The notes: generated by a model not told the origin, from the sequence alone. Positions 9,812 through 18,797 are shown, counted from the first letter of the stretch. The stretch: 64,000 nt of DNA from Vibrio sp. HI00D65 (GCF_001635455.1 NZ_LWEH01000151.1:62001-126000); one strand, 5' to 3'. A program made the numbers and translations.

Positions 9812-11071
9812 ATGACACAACTAAAACAAGAAATCACACTAATGTCGGGGATCGGACAGCTTTCAACCACTTTACTTGGTACAGGTTTATTTATGATTCC
9901 CGCTATCGCGGCAGGTATTGCAGGTCAATTATCTCTGGTTGCTTGGATAATCCTGTTTATCGCTATTTGCCCTATTGCTCTTACTTTCGCCGCGCTAGGT
10001 AAGCGCTACCCGAATGCGGGAGGTACAGCCTATTTTGTTCGCCAAGCGTTTAGCGCCAAACTAGAAACCAGCGTAGCCTGGTTATTTGTCAGTGTTGTTC
10101 CAGTTGCAATACCTGCGGGGATCACATTAGCAGGCGGATTTGCTCAACAGCTATTACCAGCCCCGCTCAACACACCGCTTGTTGCTCAGTTTTTTACCGT
10201 AATGTTACTTCTCGTGGTTAACCTTATGGGCAGTAAGTCTTCAGGCCGCCTTCAAACCGTGATTGCCCTTTCGATCTTTGCCTTAGTAACCGTTTTTGTT
10301 TGGAAAGCAGAGATCACTATAGCCGATATAGCAATACCGAGGCTATCCTCTGACTCTATGTGGTCAATCGGCGCCGCACTGGCCGTGATGTTTTGGTGCT
10401 TTGTCGGGATCGAAGCTTTTGCTCATATGGGGGAAGAATTCAAGAACCCTCAACGAGATTTCCCTATTGCTATCGTAGTTGGTTGTTTCGTTGCTGGCTT
10501 GGTGTATTGGGCTTGTTCCGTGGTTATCCTCAAACTAGGCGCGTATGGCTCAGCGGAATTTGATGCCGCATCAATCCCATGGGTAACTGAACAAATGTTT
10601 GGGAATGGATTTAAAGCTGTTATCAGTGTTCTTGGTTTCTTTGCCTGTTTCGCTAGCCTCAATCTATACACACAAAGCTTGTCCCGTATGATCTGGGCTC
10701 AGGCTCGTCAACATCGCCCAGAAGGTAAAATGGCTCAGCTCAATACCCATGGGGTGCCACTTTACCCAACACTAATAGTCTGCTCTATCGCACTTATCTC
10801 TTCTATCATTAAGGAGCTTTCCGATTTAGACCTTGAAGTATTTTTGAAGCTCGCAAATGGTATTTTTGTGCTGGTTTATCTACTCGCAATGCTAGCCGCT
10901 TGCCGACTTCTGTATGGCGCTTCTCGATACATCGCAATGATTTCATTAGGTATATGTACTGTGGTGTTTATCTGCCTAAGTTGGTCAATGTTATATGCTG
11001 TAGCGATTTTTGTGACATTGTCACTCCCTTGGCAGAAGTGGTTTGGTAAACCCGCTGTTTCTATCGATTAG
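9812..11071 (+). CDS. yjeH: YjeH-like amino-acid exporter (APC superfamily)
   Basis: A 419-residue transporter with about 12 membrane helices. It aligns throughout with E. coli YjeH, an exporter of methionine and branched-chain amino acids: shared segments include GTGLFMIPA, YPNAGGTAYFV, MFWCFVGIEAFAH, EFKNPQRDFP and CFASLNLYTQS. A good ribosome binding site (GGAG) lies 5 nt before the ATG. It is transcribed away from the Lrp-LysR pair, which probably controls it. Confidence 0.88.
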   Translation: MTQLKQEITLMSGIGQLSTTLLGTGLFMIPAIAAGIAGQLSLVAWIILFIAICPIALTFAALGKRYPNAGGTAYFVRQAFSAKLETSVAWLFVSVVPVAIPAGITLAGGFAQQLLPAPLNTPLVAQFFTVMLLLVVNLMGSKSSGRLQTVIALSIFALVTVFVWKAEITIADIAIPRLSSDSMWSIGAALAVMFWCFVGIEAFAHMGEEFKNPQRDFPIAIVVGCFVAGLVYWACSVVILKLGAYGSAEFDAASIPWVTEQMFGNGFKAVISVLGFFACFASLNLYTQSLSRMIWAQARQHRPEGKMAQLNTHGVPLYPTLIVCSIALISSIIKELSDLDLEVFLKLANGIFVLVYLLAMLAACRLLYGASRYIAMISLGICTVVFICLSWSMLYAVAIFVTLSLPWQKWFGKPAVSID

Positions 11072-11092
11072 TTGTAAATACTACCGATACCT

Positions 11093-12421
11093 TTATTGAT
11101 AAAAAAGCCGAGCGATCTCTTTGATTTTCGGCTTTATTTCTGCCAAACGAACATTCCCGAAACCCAATAACGCTCCATTCCAATCACGCTCAACACTAGA
11201 ACCATATTCGTAAAAAGAAAATGGGCGAATAATAATACTATCGAGCTCAGCTCTTGTGCTCCATTCATTTTCAGAAATACCACCATCCCATTTGACGGTT
11301 ACATGCAGTCCCGCCGCTTGGCTTATCACCTTAAGGTCACCATTAAACTCACTTTCAATAGCATCGATCATCGCTTCGTACTTAAGTTTGTACGAACGAC
11401 GCATCTTCCTAATGTGTCGTAATAAATCGCCTTCACGAACAAAATCAGCCAATGCTTCTTGCGTATGGCTTGCGGTGTCCCCACTGAGCGCATCTTTTAT
11501 GTCGAGACACTTAGTGACCAAGTGCTCAGGGGCCACTAAATACCCCAAACGAAGGCCATTGAACATCACCTTACTTAGTGAGCCGACATAGATGATTCGG
11601 TCATCCAGACCAAGCTTGCCCGCCAACCCTTGCATACTGGTATATGGTCGGTGCGCGAACTGAAACTCACTGTCGTAGTCATCTTCTATGATCCAAGATT
11701 GTTTTTTGTTCGCCCAATCAATCAGTTTTAAACGCTGCTCGGTATTAAGCGTAGTCCCAATAGGGTATTGATTACTTGGGGTGACATACAAAGCCTTAGC
11801 TTTACTGGAAAGAACTTTATCGATATCAAGCCCAACCTTTTCTCGCACCGCCACACCGTCAAATTTGAGCTTTAACAGAGCAATAATTTTATGGACTTGT
11901 CGATACCCAGGTTCTTCCATCAATAGCTCGTCCCCCGTCATCAGCGTTGCCATCAAACCAATGGAAATCGCTTGCTGCGCCCCCGAGGTGATAATAATTC
12001 GATCAGCATGACAACGAACAGATCGGCTACTTGCAAGATACCCACTGAGCGCATCTCGCAAGGCCATACTTCCTTGGACATCTTGGTTGCCTGCTATGTT
12101 ATGACGCGTTGAATGGCGTTGTAATAGCCTTTGCCATTTCGCAAAAGGAAAAGCGTTGAGATCAGGTACTCCGGGGGCGAAACCACTATTGATATCAAGT
12201 GTTGTCGCTATGTTTCTACGTGCTACCTGAGCTTGCGCAGCTACCTGACCCGTCTTTTGAACAAGGTTAGGTTGAGAGGAGTTCAAGAAATGTTCAGGCT
12301 GTTCGACCGACACATAAAAACCGGAACCTTTTCGACTTTCGATATAGCCTTCCGTGACTAACTGCTCATACGCTTAGATCACGGTATTTCGGCTCACCGA
12401 CATCGATAGGCTGCATAACTG
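11093..12421 (-). pseudogene. MocR-type GntR/aminotransferase regulator, HTH domain destroyed
   Basis: MocR/PdxR regulators join a GntR winged helix to a PLP-binding class I aminotransferase-like domain. Here the aminotransferase domain is intact over about 400 residues, with the PLP lysine in SLSKVMFNGLRLGY. The N-terminus is not. Reading upstream of the GTG at 12313 in the same frame gives AYEQLVTEGYIESRKGSGFYVS, the normal end of a GntR domain, then a TAA stop at 12374-12376 exactly where the family has Gln (NTVIQAYEQL), then SVSRNTVI, the recognition helix. Upstream of about 12421 the remaining 40 or so residues of the domain are absent. The GTG has no ribosome binding site. The gene is probably a pseudogene, or at most a non-DNA-binding fragment. 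Confidence 0.75.
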
Positions 12422-12506
12422 GATCCAAATAGTGTTTAAAAGTGACTCTATTTAATAGACCAGTTAATCGCTACATTAATCAAAAGGCAATGATTAAGGA
12501 GCGATT

Positions 12507-13166
12507 ATGTTATCCAACACGAAAAGAACCACGATTAAAAAAGGGGCTCACAAAGCCGTGTTTGAGCAACAGAAACTGCATCAGATTATTGATGAAAGCT
12601 TAATCGCACACATTGCATTGCAAGGTGAACAAGGCCCAATGGTGATACCAATGCTCGCGTGGCGAGTCGATGACATGGTCTATATCCATGGCGCCAAAAA
12701 CAGTCGCTTACTAAAAGGGCTTAAGAAGGGAGAGCCAACCTGTTTAACATTCACATTATTTGATGGCTGGGTCTTGGCTCGCTCAGCCTTTCATCATAGC
12801 GCCCATTATCTTTCTGCTGTGGTGCTCGGATCATTTTCAGTCGTCGACGACAATCAAGAAAAGGATCGCTTGCTGAATATCTTCATTGAGCAGATAGCCC
12901 CAGGGAGAACCGACGAGGTTAGACTGAGCAATGAAAAAGAGCTCACTGCGACTGAGTTATTGGCGATACCGCTAGCCGAAGCATCAGTAAAAATTGGGAA
13001 GTATGGTGTGAACGACGACAAAGCAGATATGGATATCCCTGTTTGGGCGGGGGTACTTCCTTATCGAACCGTTGTTGGCCCGCTAGAAACTGTACCCGAG
13101 CAAGAGGGGCTCATTGAAAAGCCGGATTATCAACAGGCTTATGGTGAACGCTGGTATCAAAATTAA
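12507..13166 (+). CDS. Pyridoxamine 5'-phosphate oxidase-like flavin-binding protein
   Basis: A 219-residue protein of the FMN-binding split-barrel family (flavin-nucleotide-binding group), with conserved stretches HIALQGEQGPMVIPM, VYIHGAKNSRLLKGL and ARSAFHHSAHYLSAVVLG. The reaction is unknown; the family includes oxidases and FMN-binding proteins related to PNPOx. A strong ribosome binding site (AAGGAG) lies 6 nt before the ATG. It is divergent from the broken MocR gene, a very common pairing in which the MocR protein activates the flavoprotein gene. That control is probably lost here. Confidence 0.85.
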   Translation: MLSNTKRTTIKKGAHKAVFEQQKLHQIIDESLIAHIALQGEQGPMVIPMLAWRVDDMVYIHGAKNSRLLKGLKKGEPTCLTFTLFDGWVLARSAFHHSAHYLSAVVLGSFSVVDDNQEKDRLLNIFIEQIAPGRTDEVRLSNEKELTATELLAIPLAEASVKIGKYGVNDDKADMDIPVWAGVLPYRTVVGPLETVPEQEGLIEKPDYQQAYGERWYQN

Positions 13167-13248
13167 CAGACCAAAATGGCCAACGCGTTAAAACTGTATA
13201 CAATCTGGCTATCAAAAATTTAACATCAGTAAATAGCGTAGCCGAGCG

Positions 13249-14139
13249 ATGCAGACGAATAAGGACTTTCAACAACATCAGGGCTTGCTCAATGGTATTG
13301 GGCAAGTCTACTTTACTCCAACAATCATCATGTCTGTTTTATTTCTGATTGCCATCTCAGTCGAATCCCTTCCCCTCTCAGCCCTTACACTATTCGGTGC
13401 AGTGAGCAGTTATGTATTTGCTTGCTATACCAGAAAGCCAATCGACAATATCAATAATGGAATGTATGCGTTGAATGGTGCTCTCGTCGCCCTGTTTATC
13501 GGAAATATATTTGGGATCACACCCGTCTTAGTGATGGCTACCTTCTTAGGCGCATTGTTTACTGTTCCCATCGCAACCGTAGTATTTGGTTTTAAAAAGT
13601 ACCTTGGCTATACCAGCGCTTTCGTCATAACAACTTGGTTGATTTATCTAGCTCAGTGGAGCTTGAATCTAACGGTATTTTCTCCTTCTGCCGATGAGCA
13701 AGCTACGCACAACAATATAGCGACAATCTTAGAGGCTCACCTACCTCCGTTTATCGTGACCATGCTAAAAGGAGTCAGCCAAGTCAGCTTTATTAACAAT
13801 ACGTGGACGGGATTAATTATTTTAGTTGCTATCATGCTTAACAACATCCGAAACGCTATTTGGGTAGTGTTGGCAGTAGCCATCAGCACTCTGTTTAGTG
13901 AGGTAATTGGCGCAGAAGACCAAATGATCACTCAAGGGCTATATGGATACAACGCTGTACTAGCGACACTCGCACTGGTTCTATATCCAAGAGTTTCGTG
14001 CTTTTTAGTGATATTAGGCGGTATGTTGAGTTGCCTCGTTACACTCCTATTCCACACTCTTAACTTGCTACCGCTAACCGCACCTTTCATTATCAGCACT
14101 TGGGCCATGGTGTACTTATCGAGCAAGCAGCACACCTGA
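13249..14139 (+). CDS. Urea transporter (UT family)
   Basis: A 296-residue channel-like transporter with about ten membrane segments in two homologous halves. Each half carries a UT-type motif: LLNGIGQVYF near residue 14, the NNGMYALNGALVALFIG segment near 72-88, and QGLYGYNAVLATLAL in the second half. It moves urea or a small amide down its gradient. No urease or nickel genes are in the window, so the use of the urea is not shown. It is convergent with the AraC-type regulator gene, with 9 bp between the stops. Confidence 0.85.
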   Translation: MQTNKDFQQHQGLLNGIGQVYFTPTIIMSVLFLIAISVESLPLSALTLFGAVSSYVFACYTRKPIDNINNGMYALNGALVALFIGNIFGITPVLVMATFLGALFTVPIATVVFGFKKYLGYTSAFVITTWLIYLAQWSLNLTVFSPSADEQATHNNIATILEAHLPPFIVTMLKGVSQVSFINNTWTGLIILVAIMLNNIRNAIWVVLAVAISTLFSEVIGAEDQMITQGLYGYNAVLATLALVLYPRVSCFLVILGGMLSCLVTLLFHTLNLLPLTAPFIISTWAMVYLSSKQHT

Positions 14140-14148
14140 TAAAGCTCC

Positions 14149-15156
14149 CTATAAACCTGTCCTAAACCTTTCGACATACTGCTTCGGAGTCAAGCCACGG
14201 TGCTTTTTGAACATTCGCGTAAAGCTTGCCACATTGGTATAACCGAGGCGTCTCGCTACCTCTTCAACAGGTAACGAATAACTCAACAACTCAACGGCAA
14301 CATTACTCAACGTGTAACCCATAATGGTGGAAAAGTTGACCCCGAGTTTGTGCAGTCGTCGCTGAAACTGCTGCTCAGACAAACCAAGTAAACTCGACAC
14401 CTTATTCAACGTTGGTAAGCCAAAGTGGCGACTATAGTTGATCATTTCATAGGTCACCTTATGTTCATCACCTGCGTCTGGCATATTGAGATAGTTATCT
14501 AAGTCATGGAAATTCATCGCTAAACTCATTTTCCCTTCTGACGGTGAGTGATTCATAGAAAGCCTAGATTTACTCGGTATCCATACCTCAGTTCTTGGTT
14601 GTCCCCACTGAATATTGCAACCAAAGTACTCGTGATAAAGCTCAGTATTTTCTCGATATCCGGCAATGGAAACCGCAGATGGCACGAAATCAGGCCCGAG
14701 ATAACGCCTTAATATCTTCATCATAAAGATCGCAACACGTACGGAATCGTGAACCTTGCCAGTCTCAGAGTATTCAGGGTTGTCATAACACCACTTAATC
14801 AAGTTGCCCATTTGCGCCCCATATAAAAAAGCGCCGGATTGCAAGCAATGTAGCCCGATGTTCACGCGTCGAATGGTCGAAGCTAGGTCGTGCCCAGAGA
14901 AAAACCAGTTAGCAAGTGGCCCTAATTTCTCGATATCGACTCTATCAGTAAGCTTTAAGATGATGTCTGGATCATTCGTCTTCTGCTCGAGTAAGCCATA
15001 CCATTTATCCACTTCATTGACCGGAATCAGGTTCATAGCGTTAGCAAATACTGATTTGGGAATGCCCAAAGAGTACATATCTAGCTCGCGATTCGCCGCT
15101 GCGTACTGGTATATACCTAAAATTCCTAATGCTCTTAAGAAGTTACAATTATTCAT
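14149..15156 (-). CDS. AraC-family transcriptional regulator
   Basis: A 335-residue regulator with an N-terminal domain of about 190 residues of the arabinose-binding-like type seen in OruR/ArgR-like AraC proteins. A C-terminal double helix-turn-helix covers about residues 235-330 and ends in the family signature RLGYTNVASFTRMFKKHRGLTPKQYVERFR. The ligand is unknown. It is divergent from the DUF3302/HlyD operon at 15289 and convergent with the urea transporter, so either could be a target. Confidence 0.88.
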   Translation of the reverse strand: MNNCNFLRALGILGIYQYAAANRELDMYSLGIPKSVFANAMNLIPVNEVDKWYGLLEQKTNDPDIILKLTDRVDIEKLGPLANWFFSGHDLASTIRRVNIGLHCLQSGAFLYGAQMGNLIKWCYDNPEYSETGKVHDSVRVAIFMMKILRRYLGPDFVPSAVSIAGYRENTELYHEYFGCNIQWGQPRTEVWIPSKSRLSMNHSPSEGKMSLAMNFHDLDNYLNMPDAGDEHKVTYEMINYSRHFGLPTLNKVSSLLGLSEQQFQRRLHKLGVNFSTIMGYTLSNVAVELLSYSLPVEEVARRLGYTNVASFTRMFKKHRGLTPKQYVERFRTGL

Positions 15157-15288
15157 CCGTCGAAAACCCTAGCTGAAAAATCACAGATCACATCGTATAA
15201 GAATTATTATTAAAGTAATTAGTAAATTTGCAACCCATAAATCTGATATCAATCACACTCAGCGCTCAATTTAACCTAGGGTATATCA

Positions 15289-15639
15289 ATGAGTTTAGTA
15301 AGTGTCCCATTTGTTGGAACTGGCGCTGACACAGCGCTACATGTGGTTGCAGGAGTTGTACTCGTCGCAACGATTGCAGCTGCATGTTACGGGTTCTGGC
15401 GTGTCCATGAACTACCAATCAATAAGGCTCACAGTAAAGAGCATCAACAACTCGGTTTGATCACTGCGCTCACTTGGATTGGTTTTTTATGGCACTGGGT
15501 GTGGGTACTCGCCGTCATTTTGGCCTTCGTTGATATGGAAAAAGCAATTATCAACCTTAGGGATACATGGAAAGCTCCCGCAACACCGAAAGAAACCAGT
15601 AACACTGATAACAAAGATGAGGAGAACCAAGCATGTTAG
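15289..15639 (+). CDS. Small membrane protein paired with HlyD (DUF3302/YiaW-like)
   Basis: A 116-residue protein with membrane segments near residues 17-37 and 60-83, a motif like that of E. coli YiaW (HELP...H...WIGFLWHWVW) and a charged C-terminal tail. In E. coli YiaW is encoded next to the HlyD-type protein YiaV; the same order occurs here, with a 7-bp overlap into the next gene. The ribosome binding site AGGG lies 8 nt from the ATG. It probably forms an envelope complex with the HlyD protein; the function is unknown. Confidence 0.65.
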   Translation: MSLVSVPFVGTGADTALHVVAGVVLVATIAAACYGFWRVHELPINKAHSKEHQQLGLITALTWIGFLWHWVWVLAVILAFVDMEKAIINLRDTWKAPATPKETSNTDNKDEENQAC

Positions 15640-16856
15640 AAGGCTTAGCTATTTGGGCACTTTTCATCTATTTACTAAGGCTGATTGGTATGCCTTGGAA
15701 TAAAGGAACGAAAGCCTTTGCGTACCTAGGTGGTACTTCTTGGTTGATGTTTGTGTGGGTAGGACTGATTAACTTTACGCCGATGGATCTCTCAGGTGGT
15801 TCCGTCGTTCAATCTCCCCATATTCAATTACGTCCAGATTCAACCAATGTGACGGGGAAAACCACGAAAGTCCATATTCACCCAAACCAAGACGTAGCTG
15901 AAGGTCAGTTGGTCTATGAAATTGACGACACCAAATATGTGATCGCTCGAGATAAGGCGAAGGTTCAACTTGAGTCAGCAGAAGTCGCGTTAGACACAGC
16001 TCGCCAAGAAGTCAGCATTGCAAAAGTCAGCTACCAATCAGCGCTTGAAGACATCAAAGCCTCGATAGCACAGATTGAGTCAGCAAAAACCGACTTAGTT
16101 TTGCAGTCTAAGACACTGGATCGTTATCAAAAGCAAAACAGTGTGGTTGAACACACCATTACAGAATCTGACATCGACCAACAAACCGCAAAGGTCGACT
16201 TAGCAACACACAACGTCACTACGCTTGAATCTCAGTTGAGTAAAAAAGAGGTAGATGCAGAGAACGCCAAGTTAAACATCCACAAAGCCGAAACCAATGT
16301 AAGTAAGAAGCAAACTGAGGTCGATTCTGCAAAAGCCACATTGGCACAGGCACAGTGGGACTTGAATAGTACCAAAGTAACGGCGCCATCAGATGGCTTT
16401 GTTACCAACTTTATTCTTCGTGAAGGGCAACGTGTTTCGATGATACCTCGTATCCAAATGTATACCGAAGAGAAATACGTGTTAATGCGAGTAAACCACC
16501 AAGCGATTCGCAACATCAAAGTAGGTCAGCCTGCGGAGTTCGCAACAGCGGTATACCCAGGGAAAATCTTCTCTGCGACAGTAGAAGGAATTGTGGAAGC
16601 AACAGGTGAGGCACAAGCCAGCTTATTAGGTATCGATGAACAGGTTCGAGCAACCACAGGTCGAAACCTTCAGAACAAGCACCACTTCGTTCGTTTGAAG
16701 ATTGATGAAACAGAAGGTTACGACATCCCTGTCGGCTCAGTAGGGCTTGCTTGGGTTAGTGGTGAGAAGCCAATTAGCTTTATGGCCTTCCTCGATGTTA
16801 TTCGTGGCATCATCATCAGAATGAAGTCTCAACTGTACTTCTTCTACTCTATCTAA
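15633..16856 (+). CDS. HlyD-family membrane fusion protein (YiaV/EmrA-like)
   Basis: A 407-residue periplasmic adaptor protein. Two membrane segments lie near residues 3-20 and 32-50, followed by a biotinyl-lipoyl-like half motif near 80-100, a long alpha-helical coiled coil (about 105-245, rich in Ala, Gln, Lys and Glu), and the second lipoyl half (VTAPSDGFVTNFILREGQ) leading into a beta-barrel region. Such proteins link an inner-membrane transporter to the outer membrane. No transporter or TolC gene is adjacent, so the partner is the small membrane protein or a distant gene. The operon ends with the terminator at 16880. Confidence 0.85.
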   Translation: MLEGLAIWALFIYLLRLIGMPWNKGTKAFAYLGGTSWLMFVWVGLINFTPMDLSGGSVVQSPHIQLRPDSTNVTGKTTKVHIHPNQDVAEGQLVYEIDDTKYVIARDKAKVQLESAEVALDTARQEVSIAKVSYQSALEDIKASIAQIESAKTDLVLQSKTLDRYQKQNSVVEHTITESDIDQQTAKVDLATHNVTTLESQLSKKEVDAENAKLNIHKAETNVSKKQTEVDSAKATLAQAQWDLNSTKVTAPSDGFVTNFILREGQRVSMIPRIQMYTEEKYVLMRVNHQAIRNIKVGQPAEFATAVYPGKIFSATVEGIVEATGEAQASLLGIDEQVRATTGRNLQNKHHFVRLKIDETEGYDIPVGSVGLAWVSGEKPISFMAFLDVIRGIIIRMKSQLYFFYSI

Positions 16857-16879
16857 CCACCTTATGGACTAGAAATACC

Positions 16880-16913
16880 AAGCCCGAGTGATCATTGATT
16901 ACTCGGGCTTTTC
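16880..16913 (+). terminator. Terminator of the HlyD operon
   Basis: The stem AGCCCGAGT/ACTCGGGCT has an 11-nt loop and is followed by TTT. It lies 24 bp past the HlyD stop. Confidence 0.85.
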
Positions 16914-17002
16914 GTTTGTTGAATACAAACCGATAAGTTTAAACCGGTGAGAAGAGCCAACAGCGTGAACTCCCCACTATTTGTCGTCAAACCGACACCA
17001 AT

Positions 17003-17028
17003 TCGCAAAATGCATTTGCATTATGCAA
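17003..17028 (+). promoter_or_regulatory. Tandem LuxO binding sites upstream of the first Qrr RNA
   Basis: The known LuxO recognition sequence is TTGCANNNTGCAA. Positions 17016-17028 read TTGCATTATGCAA, a perfect match. The directly abutting 17003-17015 reads TCGCAAAATGCAT, a match with one change in each half. Together they lie inside a larger imperfect palindrome (about 16998-17033). They are about 74 bp upstream of the sigma-54 promoter, a proper distance for an enhancer-binding activator. Confidence 0.85.
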
Positions 17029-17099
17029 ATTGGTAATTTCGAAGCGCTTAAATACGCACCAAATTGCTATCGAACAGCCGATAATCAGGGTTGTTAGAG

Positions 17100-17116
17100 T
17101 TGGCACACTAACTGCA
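17100..17116 (+). promoter_or_regulatory. Sigma-54 promoter of the first Qrr RNA
   Basis: The sequence contains TTGGCAC (-24 element), then ACTAA, then CTGCA (-12 element), matching the RpoN consensus TGGCAC-N5-TTGCA with one change. The -12 C lies 12 nt before the predicted RNA start at 17127. Confidence 0.87.
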
Positions 17117-17126
17117 ATGTGTGCAG

Positions 17127-17236
17127 CGACCCTTCTTAAGCCGAGGGTCACCTAGCCAACTGACGTTGTTAGTGAATCAATACTTGTTCACAAAATATAT
17201 AAGCCAATCGCGGTTATTGTGATTGGCTATTTTTTT
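17127..17236 (+). ncRNA. qrr: Qrr quorum-sensing regulatory small RNA (copy A)
   Basis: Qrr RNAs are Hfq-dependent trans-acting RNAs made at low cell density under phospho-LuxO and sigma-54. They repress the LuxR/HapR master regulator mRNA and adjust luxO, luxMN and aphA. This 110-nt copy has the 5' hairpin (GACCC/GGGTC), the conserved 32-nt core at 17145-17176 (contains CCTAGCCAACTGACGTTG, the target-pairing region), an AU-rich Hfq site, and a terminator stem AGCCAATC/GATTGGCT followed by ATTTTTTT. The LuxO sites and RpoN promoter stand directly upstream. codB starts 313 bp downstream. Identification rests on recognised sequence and on a second copy at 24671-24777. Confidence 0.95.
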
Positions 17237-17340
17237 ACCTATCGTTTACCAAGCTTGCATTTCCTGTATACAGACAACCATTCATACCAATAACATTCAA
17301 CATTCGTACTCAACCTATACCTTGTTAGTCACCAACAATT

Positions 17341-17360
17341 GATAGAAAACGTTTTCTGTC
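17341..17360. promoter_or_regulatory. PurR-type operator upstream of codBA
   Basis: A near-perfect 20-bp palindrome centred on GAAAACGTTTTC matches the PurR box type (consensus ACGCAAACGTTTGCGT). In E. coli codBA is repressed by PurR, so the position fits. It lies about 190 bp before codB. Confidence 0.65.
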
Positions 17361-17463
17361 AATTTCTATGAAATAATTCACAAAAAAAACCTTATGTTTT
17401 ATATAAAAATTTTAGCCAAAACTGGTGTTAACGACTGACTACTGACAAATTTAACATTGACTA

Positions 17464-17479
17464 TGTGATTTATATCACC
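17464..17479. promoter_or_regulatory. CRP binding site upstream of codBA
   Basis: TGTGA-N6-TCACC differs from the CRP consensus TGTGA-N6-TCACA at a single end base. Its centre is about 78 bp before the codB ATG, compatible with activation from a promoter starting near 17513 (inference). Confidence 0.6.
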
Positions 17480-17484
17480 ATAAT

Positions 17485-17496
17485 GCGCACGTTTGC
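17485..17496. promoter_or_regulatory. Second PurR-like half-conserved operator
   Basis: GCGCACGTTTGC matches 10 of 12 positions of the PurR core GCAAACGTTTGC. It sits just downstream of the CRP site and would overlap the core promoter, a good position for repression. Confidence 0.45.
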
Positions 17497-17549
17497 CTGC
17501 AATATGGCGACCGTTAATTTTAATTTTGATCATTTGCGGAGGTTAAAAA

Positions 17550-18788
17550 ATGGCTGCTGATAATAACTACAGTCTAGGGCCGGTTCCAACATCGGCTAGG
17601 AAAGGAGTTGCTTCACTCACCATGGTAATGCTTGGGCTCACTTTCTTCTCTGCAAGTATGTGGACAGGTGGTTCACTGGGGACAGGCCTTTCATTCAACG
17701 ATTTCTTCCTCGCCGTTCTCATCGGTAACCTAATTCTCGGTATTTACACTTCTTTTCTTGGCTACATTGGCTCATCTACTGGCCTCTCAACTCACCTCCT
17801 AGCTCGTTTCTCTTTCGGTACCAAAGGCTCATGGCTTCCTTCAGCCCTACTTGGCGGCACACAAGTCGGTTGGTTTGGCGTAGGTGTGGCTATGTTTGCA
17901 ATTCCGGTACAAAAAGCGACAGGCATCGATACCAACACACTAATCATCGTATCGGGCTTGTTGATGACAGGAACAGTGTACTTCGGCATCAAAGCGCTAA
18001 TGGTACTCTCAGCTGTTGCAGTCCCTGCTATCGCGATTCTAGGCGGTTACTCTGTGCTGACAGCGGTAGACAGCGTAGGTGGTTTAGAACAGCTACAGCT
18101 TATCAAGCCAGAAACACCAATGGACTTTTCTGTTGCTCTAGCGATGGTTGTGGGTTCATTTGTTAGTGCAGGTACATTAACGGCTGACTTCGTGCGCTTC
18201 GGTAAGAAACCAGCAAGTGCGGTACTCATTACTATGGTCGCATTTTTCATCGGTAACTCACTGATGTTCATCTTCGGTGCAGCCGGTGCAGCCGCTACAG
18301 GCCAAGCCGACATTTCGGATGTCATGATCGCACAAGGTCTTCTACTTCCGGCGATTATCGTACTAGGTTTAAACATCTGGACGACTAACGAAAACGCACT
18401 TTACGCATCAGGTCTAGGCTTCTCAAACATCACCGGAAGTTCAAGTACTACAATGTCTATCATCAACGGCATTATCGGTACCATTTTCGCGCTTTGGTTA
18501 TACAACAACTTTGTTGGCTGGCTAACGTTCCTTTCGCTAGCGATCCCACCAATTGGTGGCGTAATCATCGCTGACTTCTTCGCGAACCATAAGCGTTACA
18601 AAGATTTTGCAAATGCGGAGTTCCAAACCGTTAACTGGGCTGGCATTATCGCGGTTGCAACAGGCGTAGCAGCAGGTCACTTCCTTCCTGGCGTTGTTCC
18701 ATTGAACGCAGTATTAGGCGGTGCTATCAGTTACCTAGTGCTAAACCCTCTATTGAATAAAAAAGCTCTGAAATCTCAGGCCGCTTAA
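17550..18788 (+). CDS. codB: Cytosine permease CodB
   Basis: Imports cytosine through the inner membrane for pyrimidine salvage. The 412-residue protein belongs to the NCS1 family, with 12 predicted helices; recognisable segments are the N-terminal YSLGPVPTSARKGVASL, the GGTQVGWFGVG region near 105-115, and ENALYASGLGFSNI near 285. GGAGG lies 7 nt before the ATG. The cytosine deaminase gene follows after 9 bp, so the two form the codBA operon. The leader carries PurR-type and CRP sites. Confidence 0.95.
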   Translation: MAADNNYSLGPVPTSARKGVASLTMVMLGLTFFSASMWTGGSLGTGLSFNDFFLAVLIGNLILGIYTSFLGYIGSSTGLSTHLLARFSFGTKGSWLPSALLGGTQVGWFGVGVAMFAIPVQKATGIDTNTLIIVSGLLMTGTVYFGIKALMVLSAVAVPAIAILGGYSVLTAVDSVGGLEQLQLIKPETPMDFSVALAMVVGSFVSAGTLTADFVRFGKKPASAVLITMVAFFIGNSLMFIFGAAGAAATGQADISDVMIAQGLLLPAIIVLGLNIWTTNENALYASGLGFSNITGSSSTTMSIINGIIGTIFALWLYNNFVGWLTFLSLAIPPIGGVIIADFFANHKRYKDFANAEFQTVNWAGIIAVATGVAAGHFLPGVVPLNAVLGGAISYLVLNPLLNKKALKSQAA

Positions 18789-18797
18789 GGACACACT

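Noticed and set aside
12131..12361. Plus-strand frame of 76 codons within the MocR pseudogene
   Set aside because: It is the antisense of a recognisable protein sequence on the other strand.
17127..17549. Riboswitch upstream of codBA
   Set aside because: The structured part is the Qrr RNA with its own sigma-54 promoter and terminator. The codB leader after 17236 shows no known purine or pyrimidine aptamer.
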